Shown piece by piece: positions 30,653 through 37,787 of a DNA stretch of 64,000 bases. Source of the DNA: a virus. The notes below the pieces were generated by a model. The model made no database searches and was not told where the DNA came from. It saw nothing but the letters and a program-made list of their open reading frames with translations. The position numbers and the translations under genes were made by a program. The stretch spans positions 1 through 64,000 of IMG/VR virus record IMGVR_UViG_3300024495_000029, one strand, 5' to 3'. Numbering within the stretch: the first letter of the stretch is position 1; each line of letters starts with the position of its first letter.

Positions 30653-31657
30653 TTAGAATGATTTTACTAACTTGAGAAGTTTATTTTTCTCAGCAGTAAG
30701 AATTGGGTCAAAGCCACTCGCACCCGCCATTAGCGTTTCAGAATTGCCACGACCAGAACGGAAATAATCAAGGCGTTCAGTAAGCGCATTGAAAGCACCC
30801 CATTTTGTTCCCTTGATATTAGCGTTAGTTGGTGAGTTATGATAAAGTTCATCAATCAAGATAACTTTATTTTCCCACTTTTTCAAAGCACCCTTAGCGT
30901 CTTTTTCAGGCTTAGGATAAATTGTGCGAATTAGTTTAGAGAATTCGGCATCAGTAATTTCCTGCTTGAAAAGTTCCTGCGCTTCTTTCTCGAATTCATC
31001 AAAGTATCCAAGAGCAAGACCCAAAGTTTCACGAGCAACTTGAATTCTGCCTTCGACAGATTGAGTATGGCGAATTTTGAATGATTGCTTAGCATTACGC
31101 ATAGCAAGATTCAAAGTGTTTTGGCATACAACACGAACAGGTGTAATTGCTGCCTGAACAGCAACAGAACCATCATGTGAAGTCCATACGATTAGATAAA
31201 GTTTTGTTTGGTCATTAGCACCTTGTGGGTCTAACACCATAGTTCTAGGAACATCAACAGTTCCGAAAACTACTTTACCATTTTTGAGAGAACCAGCAGA
31301 TTCCCAGCGACACTCAGGGTTAGCATCATGAATGTTATCTGCGAAAGCAAATAATTCTTCATTCTGAACAGGCTTGTATCGCTTACCAACAGTAGCGAGA
31401 ACATCAGTTCCACCATTGAATGGATTTGTGCGAATAACTAACTGAGCGTTAGATACATCATTCCAAGATTCTGAAATGTGGTCGGTCAATGGAGATAAGC
31501 GAACATTCCAATTAGAAAGTTTTGCTTCATCGAGCATTGTTTGAGTAGTTACATTTTCATCTTGATTGAAAATGCGATTAGCGAGATTGTGCCATGCGGG
31601 TTTTCCACGCAAAGCAAAGGCAACTTCGTTGCCATTTGTTTCTAGGTTATGAGCCAT
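30653..31657 (-). CDS. DUF932 (phage/plasmid-like TIGR03299) protein
   Basis: 334 residues. GKPAWHNLANRI, TVGKRYKPVQNEELFAF, TPVRVVCQNTL and the late NALTERLDYFRSGRG are hallmarks of this mobile-element family. It is a single-gene operon with its own box promoter and terminator, with high-grade codons. The biochemical role of DUF932 proteins is not established; they are often encoded near replication or defence genes. Confidence 0.85.
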   Translation of the reverse strand: MAHNLETNGNEVAFALRGKPAWHNLANRIFNQDENVTTQTMLDEAKLSNWNVRLSPLTDHISESWNDVSNAQLVIRTNPFNGGTDVLATVGKRYKPVQNEELFAFADNIHDANPECRWESAGSLKNGKVVFGTVDVPRTMVLDPQGANDQTKLYLIVWTSHDGSVAVQAAITPVRVVCQNTLNLAMRNAKQSFKIRHTQSVEGRIQVARETLGLALGYFDEFEKEAQELFKQEITDAEFSKLIRTIYPKPEKDAKGALKKWENKVILIDELYHNSPTNANIKGTKWGAFNALTERLDYFRSGRGNSETLMAGASGFDPILTAEKNKLLKLVKSF

Positions 31658-31690
31658 AGATTTTTCCTTTCATTAGTTAGATTGAGCCTA

Positions 31691-31712
31691 AGTATAACAG
31701 ACCCCACCGACA
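31691..31712 (-). promoter_or_regulatory. box promoter (h)
   Basis: TGTCGGTGG (31704-31712), 7 bases, TATACT (31691-31696), driving DUF932. A partial CRP-like site, TGTGATCAATATCATA, lies at 31752-31767. Confidence 0.75.
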
Positions 31713-31778
31713 TTGTAAATAGTTAGATAGACATTGTGGGCAAATCGGACATGTGATCAATATCATAAATTCCTGTGG

Positions 31779-31829
31779 TTATCCACAGTTTGCCGTAACG
31801 CTGTGGATAACCCCGCAAGTTGTTGCGGG
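31779..31829. other. DnaA-box-like pair and hairpin
   Basis: TTATCCACA (31779-31787) and its complement TGTGGATAA (31802-31810) are perfect DnaA-box matches 14 bases apart, followed by CCCGCAAGTTGTTGCGGG (31812-31829), a hairpin. It could be a replication element or simply a terminator with chance boxes. Confidence 0.45.
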
Positions 31830-31847
31830 CCACAAGATCGGGGAAGC

Positions 31848-31890
31848 TGGGGCGGGAATCTAGATGATTACACAGTTCAAACCCGCCCCA
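31848..31890 (-). terminator. hairpin after the 31897 gene
   Basis: TGGGGCGGG (31848-31856) and CCCGCCCCA (31882-31890), a 9-bp GC stem with a 25-base loop. No T run follows, so its strength is unclear. Confidence 0.45.
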
Positions 31891-31896
31891 AGATTA

Positions 31897-32079
31897 TTAC
31901 TTACCGACTTTTACCATAGCATAACGCAAACCGCTGCCAGTATCTAATCTTAATTTAGTTAGATTAGGTCTGATAGAAATTATTTCGCTAATAGTGCCAG
32001 TAATTCCTGATTTACCAGTTGTAAAAACATCGCCTTTGCGATAGAAGCGACCTTTCTTGGTATCTAGAATTGGTGACAT
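31897..32079 (-). CDS. small SH3/KOW-like protein
   Basis: 60 residues. RKGDVFTTGKSGITGTISEI looks like a small beta barrel. It aligns well with the 59-residue protein at 32651 (YKVGDLFTTLKSKKTGVIKEI), so the two are duplicates. Such proteins may bind RNA or ribosomes; not shown. Confidence 0.55.
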   Translation of the reverse strand: MSPILDTKKGRFYRKGDVFTTGKSGITGTISEIISIRPNLTKLRLDTGSGLRYAMVKVGK

Positions 32080-32144
32080 TTTATTTCCTTTCGTTTGTTG
32101 GTTGGTGAGTAGTTTATAGTCATACTCAGGACTTTGTTCGTTAT

Positions 32145-32567
32145 TTATAGATAACGAGCAATAGCGTTGTAAGTAGAAGTAGAAACTACTTCCTCATCGG
32201 TCATCTTGAGAATACGAATAGCGTTCTCAATCTCCTCTACCATTTCGTTATACTGCCAATCGTGGAAAGTCTGAAAGTCTTTCTTTGGTTCAGCAGGTAG
32301 TTCAATAGCATTAGCAGGAAGGTAGAAATCTACATTTATCCTTCCGTCATAACGCTTGTTAGCAGACAAGTTTTCTGCCTTAGAGATAGCAGTTAGAGCA
32401 AGTTTAGCGACTTCCTTGTTCCACTTCTCTTGGGCTTTCTCAAACTTAGCCTCGTTAGTTGCTTGGTTCTCTCTATCCTTTTGGAGTTGAGCGAGTTTTG
32501 TTTCTAAGGCTTTGATAACCTTAGTTGTAGCGATTTTTACATTTATCGCTTTTCCGTTTCTTGCCAT
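32145..32567 (-). CDS. coiled-coil protein
   Basis: 140 residues. Residues 10-70 form a charged coiled coil; a short beta region (RINVDFYLPAN) and a helical end follow. I have seen similar layouts in actinophage early regions. Function unknown. Confidence 0.55.
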   Translation of the reverse strand: MARNGKAINVKIATTKVIKALETKLAQLQKDRENQATNEAKFEKAQEKWNKEVAKLALTAISKAENLSANKRYDGRINVDFYLPANAIELPAEPKKDFQTFHDWQYNEMVEEIENAIRILKMTDEEVVSTSTYNAIARYL

Positions 32568-32603
32568 TTATTTATTTTCCTTTCGTTGTTTGTTTGGGAG
32601 TTT

Positions 32604-32643
32604 ATTATAGCAGGGACTACCGACATTTTCGGTAATCCCTGCT
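32604..32643 (-). promoter_or_regulatory. box promoter (g) overlapping a hairpin
   Basis: TGTCGGTAG (32617-32625), 7 bases, TATAAT (32604-32609). The bases AGCAGGGACTACCGA and TCGGTAATCCCTGCT (32609-32643) form an inverted repeat with one mismatch. It is both terminator of the gene upstream and part of the promoter. Confidence 0.7.
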
Positions 32644-32650
32644 TGTCTAT

Positions 32651-32830
32651 TTAGTTAGATAGACTTTCCGCTGAGATGGTTGTCCAGCGAGTTTCTTTTG
32701 TTGGTAGTTCCAACAAAACACGCACCGAGCCAGATGCGTTAGGCACAATCTCTTTGATTACGCCTGTTTTCTTTGACTTTAGGGTGGTGAATAAATCGCC
32801 AACCTTGTAAGTATAACCATTTATGGTCAT
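32651..32830 (-). CDS. small SH3/KOW-like protein, duplicate
   Basis: 59 residues. A paralogue of the protein at 31897, with the same KVGDLFTT-K-S--TG-I-EI order. Start supported by AGGAAGC and promoter (f). Confidence 0.55.
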   Translation of the reverse strand: MTINGYTYKVGDLFTTLKSKKTGVIKEIVPNASGSVRVLLELPTKETRWTTISAESLSN

Positions 32831-32861
32831 TTTGCTTCCTTTCTGTTAGTAGTTGGGTTGT

Positions 32862-32917
32862 ATTTTAGCATACCCCACCGACAATCGGCAAGGTATAGCG
32901 GTGTGAGATTAGTCACA
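32862..32917 (-). promoter_or_regulatory. box promoter (f) with CRP-like site
   Basis: TGTCGGTGG (32875-32883), 7 bases, TAAAAT (32862-32867). TGTGAGATTAGTCACA (32902-32917) is a full CRP/GlxR-like palindrome that overlaps the stop of the gene upstream. Confidence 0.75.
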
Positions 32918-33175
32918 CCAAGCCTCTAGGTGGTGCTGTTCGATAATAGCCCATGCGGGTGCGGTATCTCTGCCTTTATAGGATACGCCTTCGGGCATTG
33001 GTATCTCACGATCAGTTTCGCCCTCATCATAAGCAAAAATAGCCTCAATACAAGGTTCTACCATGCTAGTAGGAACGGGCGGGTAATGATTAGCAGTTAG
33101 ATGAATTGAGATAGCAGTAGATAAATCTAATCCTAAATCATAGTCAGCTAAATCGTGTGCGAAATTACTTCCCAT
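32909..33175 (-). CDS. conserved actinophage hypothetical
   Basis: 88 residues, mixed alpha/beta, with HYPPVPTSMVEPCIEAIFAY and PAWAIIEQHHLEAWCD. The Pro-Pro-Val-Pro turn and helix pattern recur in phage early proteins of unknown role. It overlaps the next gene upstream by 11 bases. Confidence 0.55.
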   Translation of the reverse strand: MGSNFAHDLADYDLGLDLSTAISIHLTANHYPPVPTSMVEPCIEAIFAYDEGETDREIPMPEGVSYKGRDTAPAWAIIEQHHLEAWCD

Positions 33176-33446
33176 TATTTTCCTCCAATACTGAGTTTTT
33201 CATTTGTTCCATTTCGTCAATAGTTTCGATTAGTTCCCTGAATTGTGTTTCAGTTAGTAATACTTTAGTAATTTTATCAGTTGTAGCAGAAGCAATAGCA
33301 GTAGCATACATAAACATAGCCCTAGCGAATTGTTCTTGGTCTAAGTCATGGCGAGAATGGACAATAAAAGAAGCGAGTTCCATTTGTTCATCGCCAATAA
33401 TTCCCTCTTGAGTAGCCTCAAGTAGAGCAGAAGCAGTAGATAACAT
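33165..33446 (-). CDS. hypothetical helical protein
   Basis: 93 residues, fully helical, rich in Ala, Glu and Met. It is the first gene of the operon from promoter (e). No motif. Confidence 0.5.
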   Translation of the reverse strand: MLSTASALLEATQEGIIGDEQMELASFIVHSRHDLDQEQFARAMFMYATAIASATTDKITKVLLTETQFRELIETIDEMEQMKNSVLEENNGK

Positions 33447-33476
33447 TTATTTCCTTTCGTTGTGGTAGTGGGCTAG

Positions 33477-33498
33477 ATTATACACTAGCCCACCGACA
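33477..33498 (-). promoter_or_regulatory. box promoter (e)
   Basis: TGTCGGTGG (33490-33498), 7 bases, TATAAT (33477-33482), with CGAAAGGAAAT before the ATG at 33446. The spacer and flank CTAGTG/CTAGCC also make a short inverted repeat. Confidence 0.75.
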
Positions 33499-33501
33499 TT
33501 A

Positions 33502-33756
33502 TTAGGCTAGGGCTAAGATAGCCTGAGAAGCACCGTCATTTACACGGGCGAGTTCTGCCTCTAACTCATTACGAGTAAATTTGGCAGGATTACCGATAAG
33601 TTCTGATACCATGCGAGAATTTTCCTCAACAAAGATACCTGCGGGCAGGCGCTTTACTGCTGAATAGAAAGAGCCTTGTGGGTCAAGCATAGAAACAAAT
33701 TCTACGCCTGCAACGGAGAATGGGTACTTTACCCAGTTAGTTGTATCTAAAGACAT
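33502..33756 (-). CDS. conserved phage hypothetical
   Basis: 84 residues. A beta-rich first half (FSVAGVEFVSMLDPQGSFYSAV) and a helical second half ending in a hydrophobic tail. Single-gene operon with promoter (i). Confidence 0.55.
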   Translation of the reverse strand: MSLDTTNWVKYPFSVAGVEFVSMLDPQGSFYSAVKRLPAGIFVEENSRMVSELIGNPAKFTRNELEAELARVNDGASQAILALA

Positions 33757-33788
33757 TTATTTTCCTTTCGTTTGTCGTTAGACTAGGA

Positions 33789-33921
33789 ATTATACACGAA
33801 GCCTGCGACATTTTACATTTGAGTATCGGCGTGTCGGGCATTTGTGAGATTTCTCACAAAATCCCGTGATTATCCACAGGCCCACTTAAACATGTGGAAA
33901 ACCCCGCACATACTGCGGGCC
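33789..33921 (-). promoter_or_regulatory. full regulatory block (i)
   Basis: In order upstream of the ATG at 33756: TATAAT (33789-33794), 7 bases, TGTCGCAGG (33802-33810), CGGCGTGTCG on the plus strand (33827-33836), the perfect palindrome TGTGAGATTTCTCACA (33843-33858), a DnaA-like TTATCCACA (33870-33878) and a CCCGCACATACTGCGGG hairpin (33903-33919). The hairpin is followed on the minus strand by TTTT and ends the gene upstream. Confidence 0.75.
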
Positions 33922-33923
33922 TT

Positions 33924-34019
33924 TTATATTTTAAAAAATAAATATAAAAATAAAAGTAACGGAGAAATTAAAAAACCGATAAAGATCAACGTTGTCAGAG
34001 CTGCAAAAAATTCTATCAT
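33924..34019 (-). CDS. tiny membrane peptide
   Basis: 31 residues, almost entirely hydrophobic after MIEFFAAL. It overlaps the stop of the GP88-like gene as ATGA, which argues that it is translated. Too short for family assignment. Confidence 0.45.
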   Translation of the reverse strand: MIEFFAALTTLIFIGFLISPLLLFLYLFFKI

Positions 34020-34738
34020 TTTTTACTCGCAGAAAATCTAACATCCGCTTTACCGTACACACATAAGCCGCATGATACGCATGCGCTGCCATTGGTGGAG
34101 ATAAGTGGAATTTGTTTATTATTTTCAGGACATTTTGCACCAGGCTTACCAATTAATTCTTTCATAGTATTTTCGGTGACTGCAAAAGTTTTACCTAGAT
34201 ACGCTAATTTAATTCCAGAATTATTTTTGCGTAAGTCATGAGCAATTTCTTTATTCTCATCATCGGTAGAAAAATAAAGAGAGAGGTTAGAAATATCCTT
34301 AAGGATAAGCGCTGCAGACTTTACACGAGTATATACCCAAAATTGCACATCGGGATTATTTTGGATAACCGCTTTCCACGCATATGCATAGGTATCATTA
34401 AAGAAATCGCCATCCCAGTGTATACGGAATAACTTTTCTGCATTACGCTTTTCACAATCTGCAACAAAATCAGCAATCATATCGCTAAGCAATAGAGACA
34501 TGGTATCCATATCTGCATTGCGTAGCAATTCCCAGTTATGCAGAAGAGTATTCTTTACTCCTTTGTATACTCTTTCAAGTTTTCCTGCATAGCAAACGCT
34601 TTCACAAACACTAGTGGCACCAGGACACGAGAAATCTTTTCCAGCAGGTAATCCAAAAGTGTTAGCGATTGTTGGGGTTTTTCCATTTTTTGAGACAGCA
34701 TTAGCGACCTTCCTATCATTAGACCTTTTTAGTTTCAT
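34016..34738 (-). CDS. GP88-like phage protein
   Basis: 240 residues. Features are FGLPAGKDFSCPGATSVCESVCYAG, RIHWDGDFFNDTYAYAW, FWVYTRV and a C-terminal CVSCGLCVYG. This matches the actinophage GP88 family. The seven Cys in two clusters could hold an Fe-S cluster or zinc. The family has no assigned function, but the Cys pattern hints at a redox or radical-type enzyme; that is inference. Confidence 0.65.
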   Translation of the reverse strand: MKLKRSNDRKVANAVSKNGKTPTIANTFGLPAGKDFSCPGATSVCESVCYAGKLERVYKGVKNTLLHNWELLRNADMDTMSLLLSDMIADFVADCEKRNAEKLFRIHWDGDFFNDTYAYAWKAVIQNNPDVQFWVYTRVKSAALILKDISNLSLYFSTDDENKEIAHDLRKNNSGIKLAYLGKTFAVTENTMKELIGKPGAKCPENNKQIPLISTNGSACVSCGLCVYGKADVRFSASKK

Positions 34739-34762
34739 TATACACCTTTCGTTATGGGCCCT

Positions 34763-34784
34763 ATTGTAGCAGGGCCCACCGACA
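34763..34784 (-). promoter_or_regulatory. box promoter (d)
   Basis: TGTCGGTGG (34776-34784), 7 bases, TACAAT (34763-34768). GGGCCC on either side of the -10 makes an inverted repeat. It drives the GP88-like gene. Confidence 0.75.
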
Positions 34785-34786
34785 TT

Positions 34787-35284
34787 TTACCAAGAGGACT
34801 GATAGTAGTAGGATAAATCCTTATACTCATCATTTTCTACTAGTGGGGCTATCTGCTTGATAGTGTCCTTGATATCAGACCAATAGTATTCATCGATATC
34901 ATATGAGCCGAAAAAGAAACCAGCAGACGGCATTAGTTCGCTAGGGTCTTTCTTGAATAAGGCTTGACGGCAGGTAGTAAGTAATTCTTTTAGTTTATCA
35001 CGAGATACATAGTATTCACCGCAATTATCTTCACCGCCTTGTACATTATCGACAAACCATTTGTGTATCTGATTAGCCTTACGCCAATACGCCACATTTA
35101 CGCTAACATCTACGCCATAGATACTTTCAGTATCTACAAGAGTATCAACACCAGCAGCATTTACTACATCATTCCATTGTGGATAAGTTGCAGCAGAGTA
35201 TTTAGTGTCTAAATCTCTATCTAATTTAGACCAGTCAATTTTAGCAATATGCTTACGAGCAGAGAGGTACATATCTAAACCCAT
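34787..35284 (-). CDS. conserved phage protein (MGLDMYL family)
   Basis: 165 residues. MGLDMYLSARKH, VAYWRKANQIHKWFV, GGEDNCGEYYVSRD and AGFFFGSYDIDEYYW are the landmarks of a family found in many phages. It has no known activity that I can state. Single-gene operon with the complete block (c) upstream. Confidence 0.7.
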   Translation of the reverse strand: MGLDMYLSARKHIAKIDWSKLDRDLDTKYSAATYPQWNDVVNAAGVDTLVDTESIYGVDVSVNVAYWRKANQIHKWFVDNVQGGEDNCGEYYVSRDKLKELLTTCRQALFKKDPSELMPSAGFFFGSYDIDEYYWSDIKDTIKQIAPLVENDEYKDLSYYYQSSW

Positions 35285-35315
35285 TATTTTATTCCTTTCG
35301 TTAGGTTAGGCTGCT

Positions 35316-35420
35316 ATTATAGCGGAAGCCACCGACAAATTCCACGACACGCCGAAAAAATTCCTGTGAAAAAAATCACATCTACTTAACGACACGCCCG
35401 ACCCCGCAAGATCTGCGGGC
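35316..35420 (-). promoter_or_regulatory. full regulatory block (c)
   Basis: TATAAT (35316-35321), 7 bases, TGTCGGTGG (35329-35337), CGACACGCCG (35345-35354), TGTGAAAAAAATCACA (35365-35380), CGACACGCCC (35390-35399) and a CCCGCAAGATCTGCGGG hairpin (35403-35419). This is the clearest example of the module order. Confidence 0.78.
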
Positions 35421-35435
35421 TTGTTGAAATTTCAA

Positions 35436-35582
35436 CTAATCCCAATTAGTTTTCAAACCAGCTGCGGTTTTTTTATGTTTTGTTTTTCTTGAATAAATTT
35501 TTTTAGATTTTATTGGCGTTGCGGCATTTGACCTCCGCAATTCCAAAATTCTTTTTATTCTTTCTTTATTTGGTAATTTCAT
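35436..35582 (-). CDS. small basic protein
   Basis: 48 residues with about 14 Lys/Arg (RRSNAATPIKSKKIYSRKTK). Possibly nucleic-acid binding. ATGA overlap with the gene before. Confidence 0.5.
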   Translation of the reverse strand: MKLPNKERIKRILELRRSNAATPIKSKKIYSRKTKHKKTAAGLKTNWD

Positions 35583-35770
35583 TTTGTTCCTAACTTTGGT
35601 AATTTGTAATTTGAAGCGTCATAGAATTTATTTGCGTCAAATCTTGGATTATCTTTCGCAAACATTTCCGCAAAATCTATAACCATTTTTGAAAAAACGG
35701 CTGGGTGAGTTTTATCGCTAACATAGTTTAGAATTTTAGCGGTTTCAACATAGTGTTTTTTAGATGTCAT
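35579..35770 (-). CDS. conserved phage hypothetical
   Basis: 63 residues, helical then a basic end. The pattern FAEMFAKDNPRFDANKFYDA is widespread in phages as a small protein of unknown function. Overlaps both neighbours by four bases. Confidence 0.6.
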   Translation of the reverse strand: MTSKKHYVETAKILNYVSDKTHPAVFSKMVIDFAEMFAKDNPRFDANKFYDASNYKLPKLGTK

Positions 35771-35973
35771 TTTTCCACGACCCTTCTGCCTTCACGATAA
35801 AAGATTTTGGTATAGCATTTTCCGCTAGGTGTGTAGAGATTTACAGTTGAGTAATCCATAGCAAATCCCCAATCCACATAACTAGCAAAACTCTTGTGAG
35901 CCTCTAGTTCATCAGCGATTTGTTGTGTGAAGTGTGGAGAATTTTCATCATAAGCAACAGTTATTTTATACAT
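35767..35973 (-). CDS. hypothetical small alpha/beta protein
   Basis: 68 residues: strand, helix, two strands (TVNLYTPSGKCYTKIFYREGRR). One-base overlap upstream. Unknown. Confidence 0.5.
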   Translation of the reverse strand: MYKITVAYDENSPHFTQQIADELEAHKSFASYVDWGFAMDYSTVNLYTPSGKCYTKIFYREGRRVVEK

Positions 35974-36194
35974 TAGTTAGCCTCCTGAGTAGCAAAAATT
36001 GAAAGTTCATTTTCGGAAAGCAATCCGTTATCCCAAATCACATCTCCGTCATTATCTAAAATAAGTTCATAGGGATTACACTCGCAAGTTTCATAGTCAA
36101 AATAATCCTCGCCATTTCCCCAATAAATAGCACCCATACCACGACAGGCATCACAATTTTTTATTGCTCTTAGAGCAGTTTCAAGTTTATCCAT
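35973..36194 (-). CDS. zinc-finger protein, DnaJ-type Cys pairs
   Basis: 73 residues. CDACRGMGAIYWGNGEDYFDY and CECNP form a CxxCxGxG-like zinc site. The 39-residue protein at 37939 repeats this N-terminal half nearly word for word, so they are paralogues. Confidence 0.55.
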   Translation of the reverse strand: MDKLETALRAIKNCDACRGMGAIYWGNGEDYFDYETCECNPYELILDNDGDVIWDNGLLSENELSIFATQEAN

Positions 36195-36303
36195 TTTCTT
36201 TTTCCTTTCTTTCTTGAATTGTAGCAGTTAGCACCGACAACGCTTCCGCCTTAGAGGCTTCACGCTGGGCGTTGATAAAGTTTCTGAATTCGATCAAATC
36301 CAT
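36187..36303 (-). CDS. tiny protein whose frame contains a promoter
   Basis: 38 residues. The C-terminal half, with residues LSVLTATIQERKE, is encoded by promoter (j) and the next gene's ribosome site. It has its own promoter (b). It may be a real peptide or only an upstream open frame. Confidence 0.4.
   Translation of the reverse strand: MDLIEFRNFINAQREASKAEALSVLTATIQERKEKENG
36218..36239 (-). promoter_or_regulatory. box promoter (j), inside an ORF
   Basis: TGTCGGTGC (36231-36239), 7 bases, TACAAT (36218-36223), just upstream of the ATG at 36194. Confidence 0.65.
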
Positions 36304-36331
36304 TTTAGTTTTCCTTTCGTTTATTGGTTAG

Positions 36332-36353
36332 ATTATAGCGGAAGCCACCGACA
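36332..36353 (-). promoter_or_regulatory. box promoter (b)
   Basis: TGTCGGTGG (36345-36353), 7 bases, TATAAT (36332-36337). The 7-base spacer CTTCCGC is identical to that of block (c), suggesting a recent copy. Confidence 0.75.
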
Positions 36354-36354
36354 T

Positions 36355-36567
36355 TTAGTCGGGAAGCCTAACCGCAACAGTAGCCCACTCATCTTTGAGC
36401 GAACCCGTAGGGCGGTAGCGAATTGAATAGGCTTCGTAGCCCTCAGATAAATAGACATCATCTCGCTTTTCCGCAAAGTTGATAATTCCGCCATTGTATC
36501 TCCTACGCATAGAAGTAGGCGCATAGTATTGGTCAATTAGTAAATCAACAATAGAATATGAACGCAT
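36355..36567 (-). CDS. small protein, paralogue of 38220 gene
   Basis: 70 residues. YSIVDLLI, a SMRRRYNGGIINFAEK loop, AYSIRYR and a closing VAVRLPD match the protein at 38220 in order. Probably a small beta barrel. Function unknown. Confidence 0.55.
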   Translation of the reverse strand: MRSYSIVDLLIDQYYAPTSMRRRYNGGIINFAEKRDDVYLSEGYEAYSIRYRPTGSLKDEWATVAVRLPD

Positions 36568-36701
36568 TATCCTAGTATCCTTTCTCCATAGTAATTCTCA
36601 AAATCAGCAATAGTCATCAGACCTTTATACTCATTACAAAATCCGCAGAATTTAGTATCCGCAGAGTATTCAGTTTCGCAGAAGCAACAAATTAGTTTCA
36701 T
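36567..36701 (-). CDS. tiny zinc-ribbon protein
   Basis: 44 residues. CCFC and CGFC form a four-Cys ribbon, followed by a short helix. TAATG overlap with the next gene. Confidence 0.5.
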   Translation of the reverse strand: MKLICCFCETEYSADTKFCGFCNEYKGLMTIADFENYYGERILG

Positions 36702-36731
36702 TTAGTTATCCTTTCTAACTTTCTTGGCGAA

Positions 36732-36933
36732 AGTTTATCAGAAAGCACCGACATTTTCAAATCCAAATCGTAATTTCTCAAATAGTAAGACGGCGTGTCG
36801 TGTGATAAAAATCACAAATTTTTTTTGTGATAAATCTCACAAAATTCCCGTGATTTTTAAAATTGGACATAAAAGACAAATCGCCCCCACACTACGTACG
36901 GGCGTGATCGAGCTTTGTCAAGACGACACGCCG
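36732..36933 (-). promoter_or_regulatory. full regulatory block (k) with two CRP-like sites
   Basis: TAAACT (36732-36737), 7 bases, TGTCGGTGC (36745-36753), CGGCGTGTCG on the plus strand (36791-36800), TGTGATAAAAATCACA (36801-36816), TGTGATAAATCTCACA (36826-36841), a weak hairpin near 36886-36908 and CGACACGCCG (36924-36933). A third palindrome, TGTGAGTTGCCTCACA, lies at 36943-36958 inside the end of the gene upstream. Confidence 0.75.
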
Positions 36934-36934
36934 C

Positions 36935-37102
36935 TTAGGCGGTGTGAGTTGCCTCACATTCCGCAGAGCATTCGGCGGGAAGGCTAAAGAGATACTTTAG
37001 CAGAGCCTTACGCTCAGACATAGATATTTCAGGGTGATATTGTTTTACACCACCATGTTGATATTCAAAGATGATTTTATCTAAAGTTTTTTTAGTTAGC
37101 AT
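36935..37102 (-). CDS. small hypothetical protein
   Basis: 55 residues, helical, ending PAECSAECEATHTA. The last codons overlap a CRP-like palindrome, so the C terminus may be shaped by the DNA site. Overlaps the upstream gene by 11 bases. Confidence 0.5.
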   Translation of the reverse strand: MLTKKTLDKIIFEYQHGGVKQYHPEISMSERKALLKYLFSLPAECSAECEATHTA

Positions 37103-37298
37103 TTACTTTATTCCTTTCTAAATCTTTATGTGCGTAGTAGCAACGCATTTCGTGAAGTCTAATCCACTTTGAGATTTGAAATCTTGAACAGATGTAGCAT
37201 TTATGCCACTTTTGTTTTAGCCAAATTTTATTGTTATCTGAATTGTATAAATCCAACATTGTGTGTTGTTTTTCGCATTTACATTTTTTGTTAGTCAT
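37092..37298 (-). CDS. Cys/His-rich basic protein
   Basis: 68 residues. KKCKCEKQH, CYIC and a later RCYYAH give five Cys and several His for one or two zinc ions; strongly basic. Likely nucleic-acid binding by charge. Confidence 0.5.
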   Translation of the reverse strand: MTNKKCKCEKQHTMLDLYNSDNNKIWLKQKWHKCYICSRFQISKWIRLHEMRCYYAHKDLERNKVNAN

Positions 37299-37334
37299 TT
37301 TCTAAACCAACCTTTCTAACTTTCTAATAACTGA

Positions 37335-37412
37335 AGTCTAGCAGGGGGGTCTGACATTCTACTGACCAGTATGCGTACAAATCGGACATTTCGTTTTGTG
37401 ATTTACACCACA
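37335..37412 (-). promoter_or_regulatory. box promoter (l) with CRP-like site
   Basis: TGTCAGACC (37348-37356), 7 bases, TAGACT (37335-37340), and TGTGATTTACACCACA (37397-37412). The box is the most diverged of the set, but the 7-base spacing holds. Confidence 0.6.
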
Positions 37413-37453
37413 TTTTCCAGGCATTTAGACAAAACGGACATAAGGGTACAAAA

Positions 37454-37504
37454 CGCCCGCAAAAGACTGCGGGCAGCTGCCGATTTTGTCAAATCGACAC
37501 GCCG
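37454..37504 (-). terminator. hairpin terminator with CGACACGCC motif
   Basis: GCCCGCAAAAGACTGCGGGC (37455-37474) forms a 7-bp stem; the minus strand continues GTTTTG. CGACACGCCG lies at 37495-37504, just after the gene upstream ends. Confidence 0.6.
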
Positions 37505-37512
37505 CTTTTATT

Positions 37513-37605
37513 TTATTTTTTTATTTCTTTTGTTGCCAATCTGATCGTGTAAATTACGCTAAGAATTAGCGCAATTTGAACAGCGGAAGTTAGAAGTCTA
37601 TTCAT
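37513..37605 (-). CDS. tiny membrane peptide
   Basis: 30 residues: a hydrophobic helix (LLTSAVQIALILSVIY) and a Lys-rich end. TAATG coupling with the gene before. Confidence 0.45.
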   Translation of the reverse strand: MNRLLTSAVQIALILSVIYTIRLATKEIKK

Positions 37606-37784
37606 TAGAACATTTCACCGCTTTCTAGTAGAGCATCAAACTCAGCATCAATTTCTTTTTCTAGCAGAACATCAAGAGAGATTTCATCTGCCTCATCATC
37701 AAAGTATTCATTTACTACATAACTATCTTGAATACTTTCATATTTATATTCACTAGGGTTTCTTTCCCAACTCATAGCATACAT
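37605..37784 (-). CDS. small acidic protein
   Basis: 59 residues, strongly acidic, with no Cys. Its ATG follows ribosome site and promoter (m). Unknown. Confidence 0.5.
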   Translation of the reverse strand: MYAMSWERNPSEYKYESIQDSYVVNEYFDDEADEISLDVLLEKEIDAEFDALLESGEMF

Positions 37785-37787
37785 TAT

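Noticed and set aside
33844-34041. A plus-strand open frame of 65 residues
   Set aside because: It begins inside a CRP-like palindrome and runs through a terminator hairpin and the end of a leftward gene; no start signals.
36333-36536. A second minus-strand frame overlapping the 36355 gene
   Set aside because: The 36355 frame is a clear paralogue of the 38220 gene, so the other frame is a shadow.
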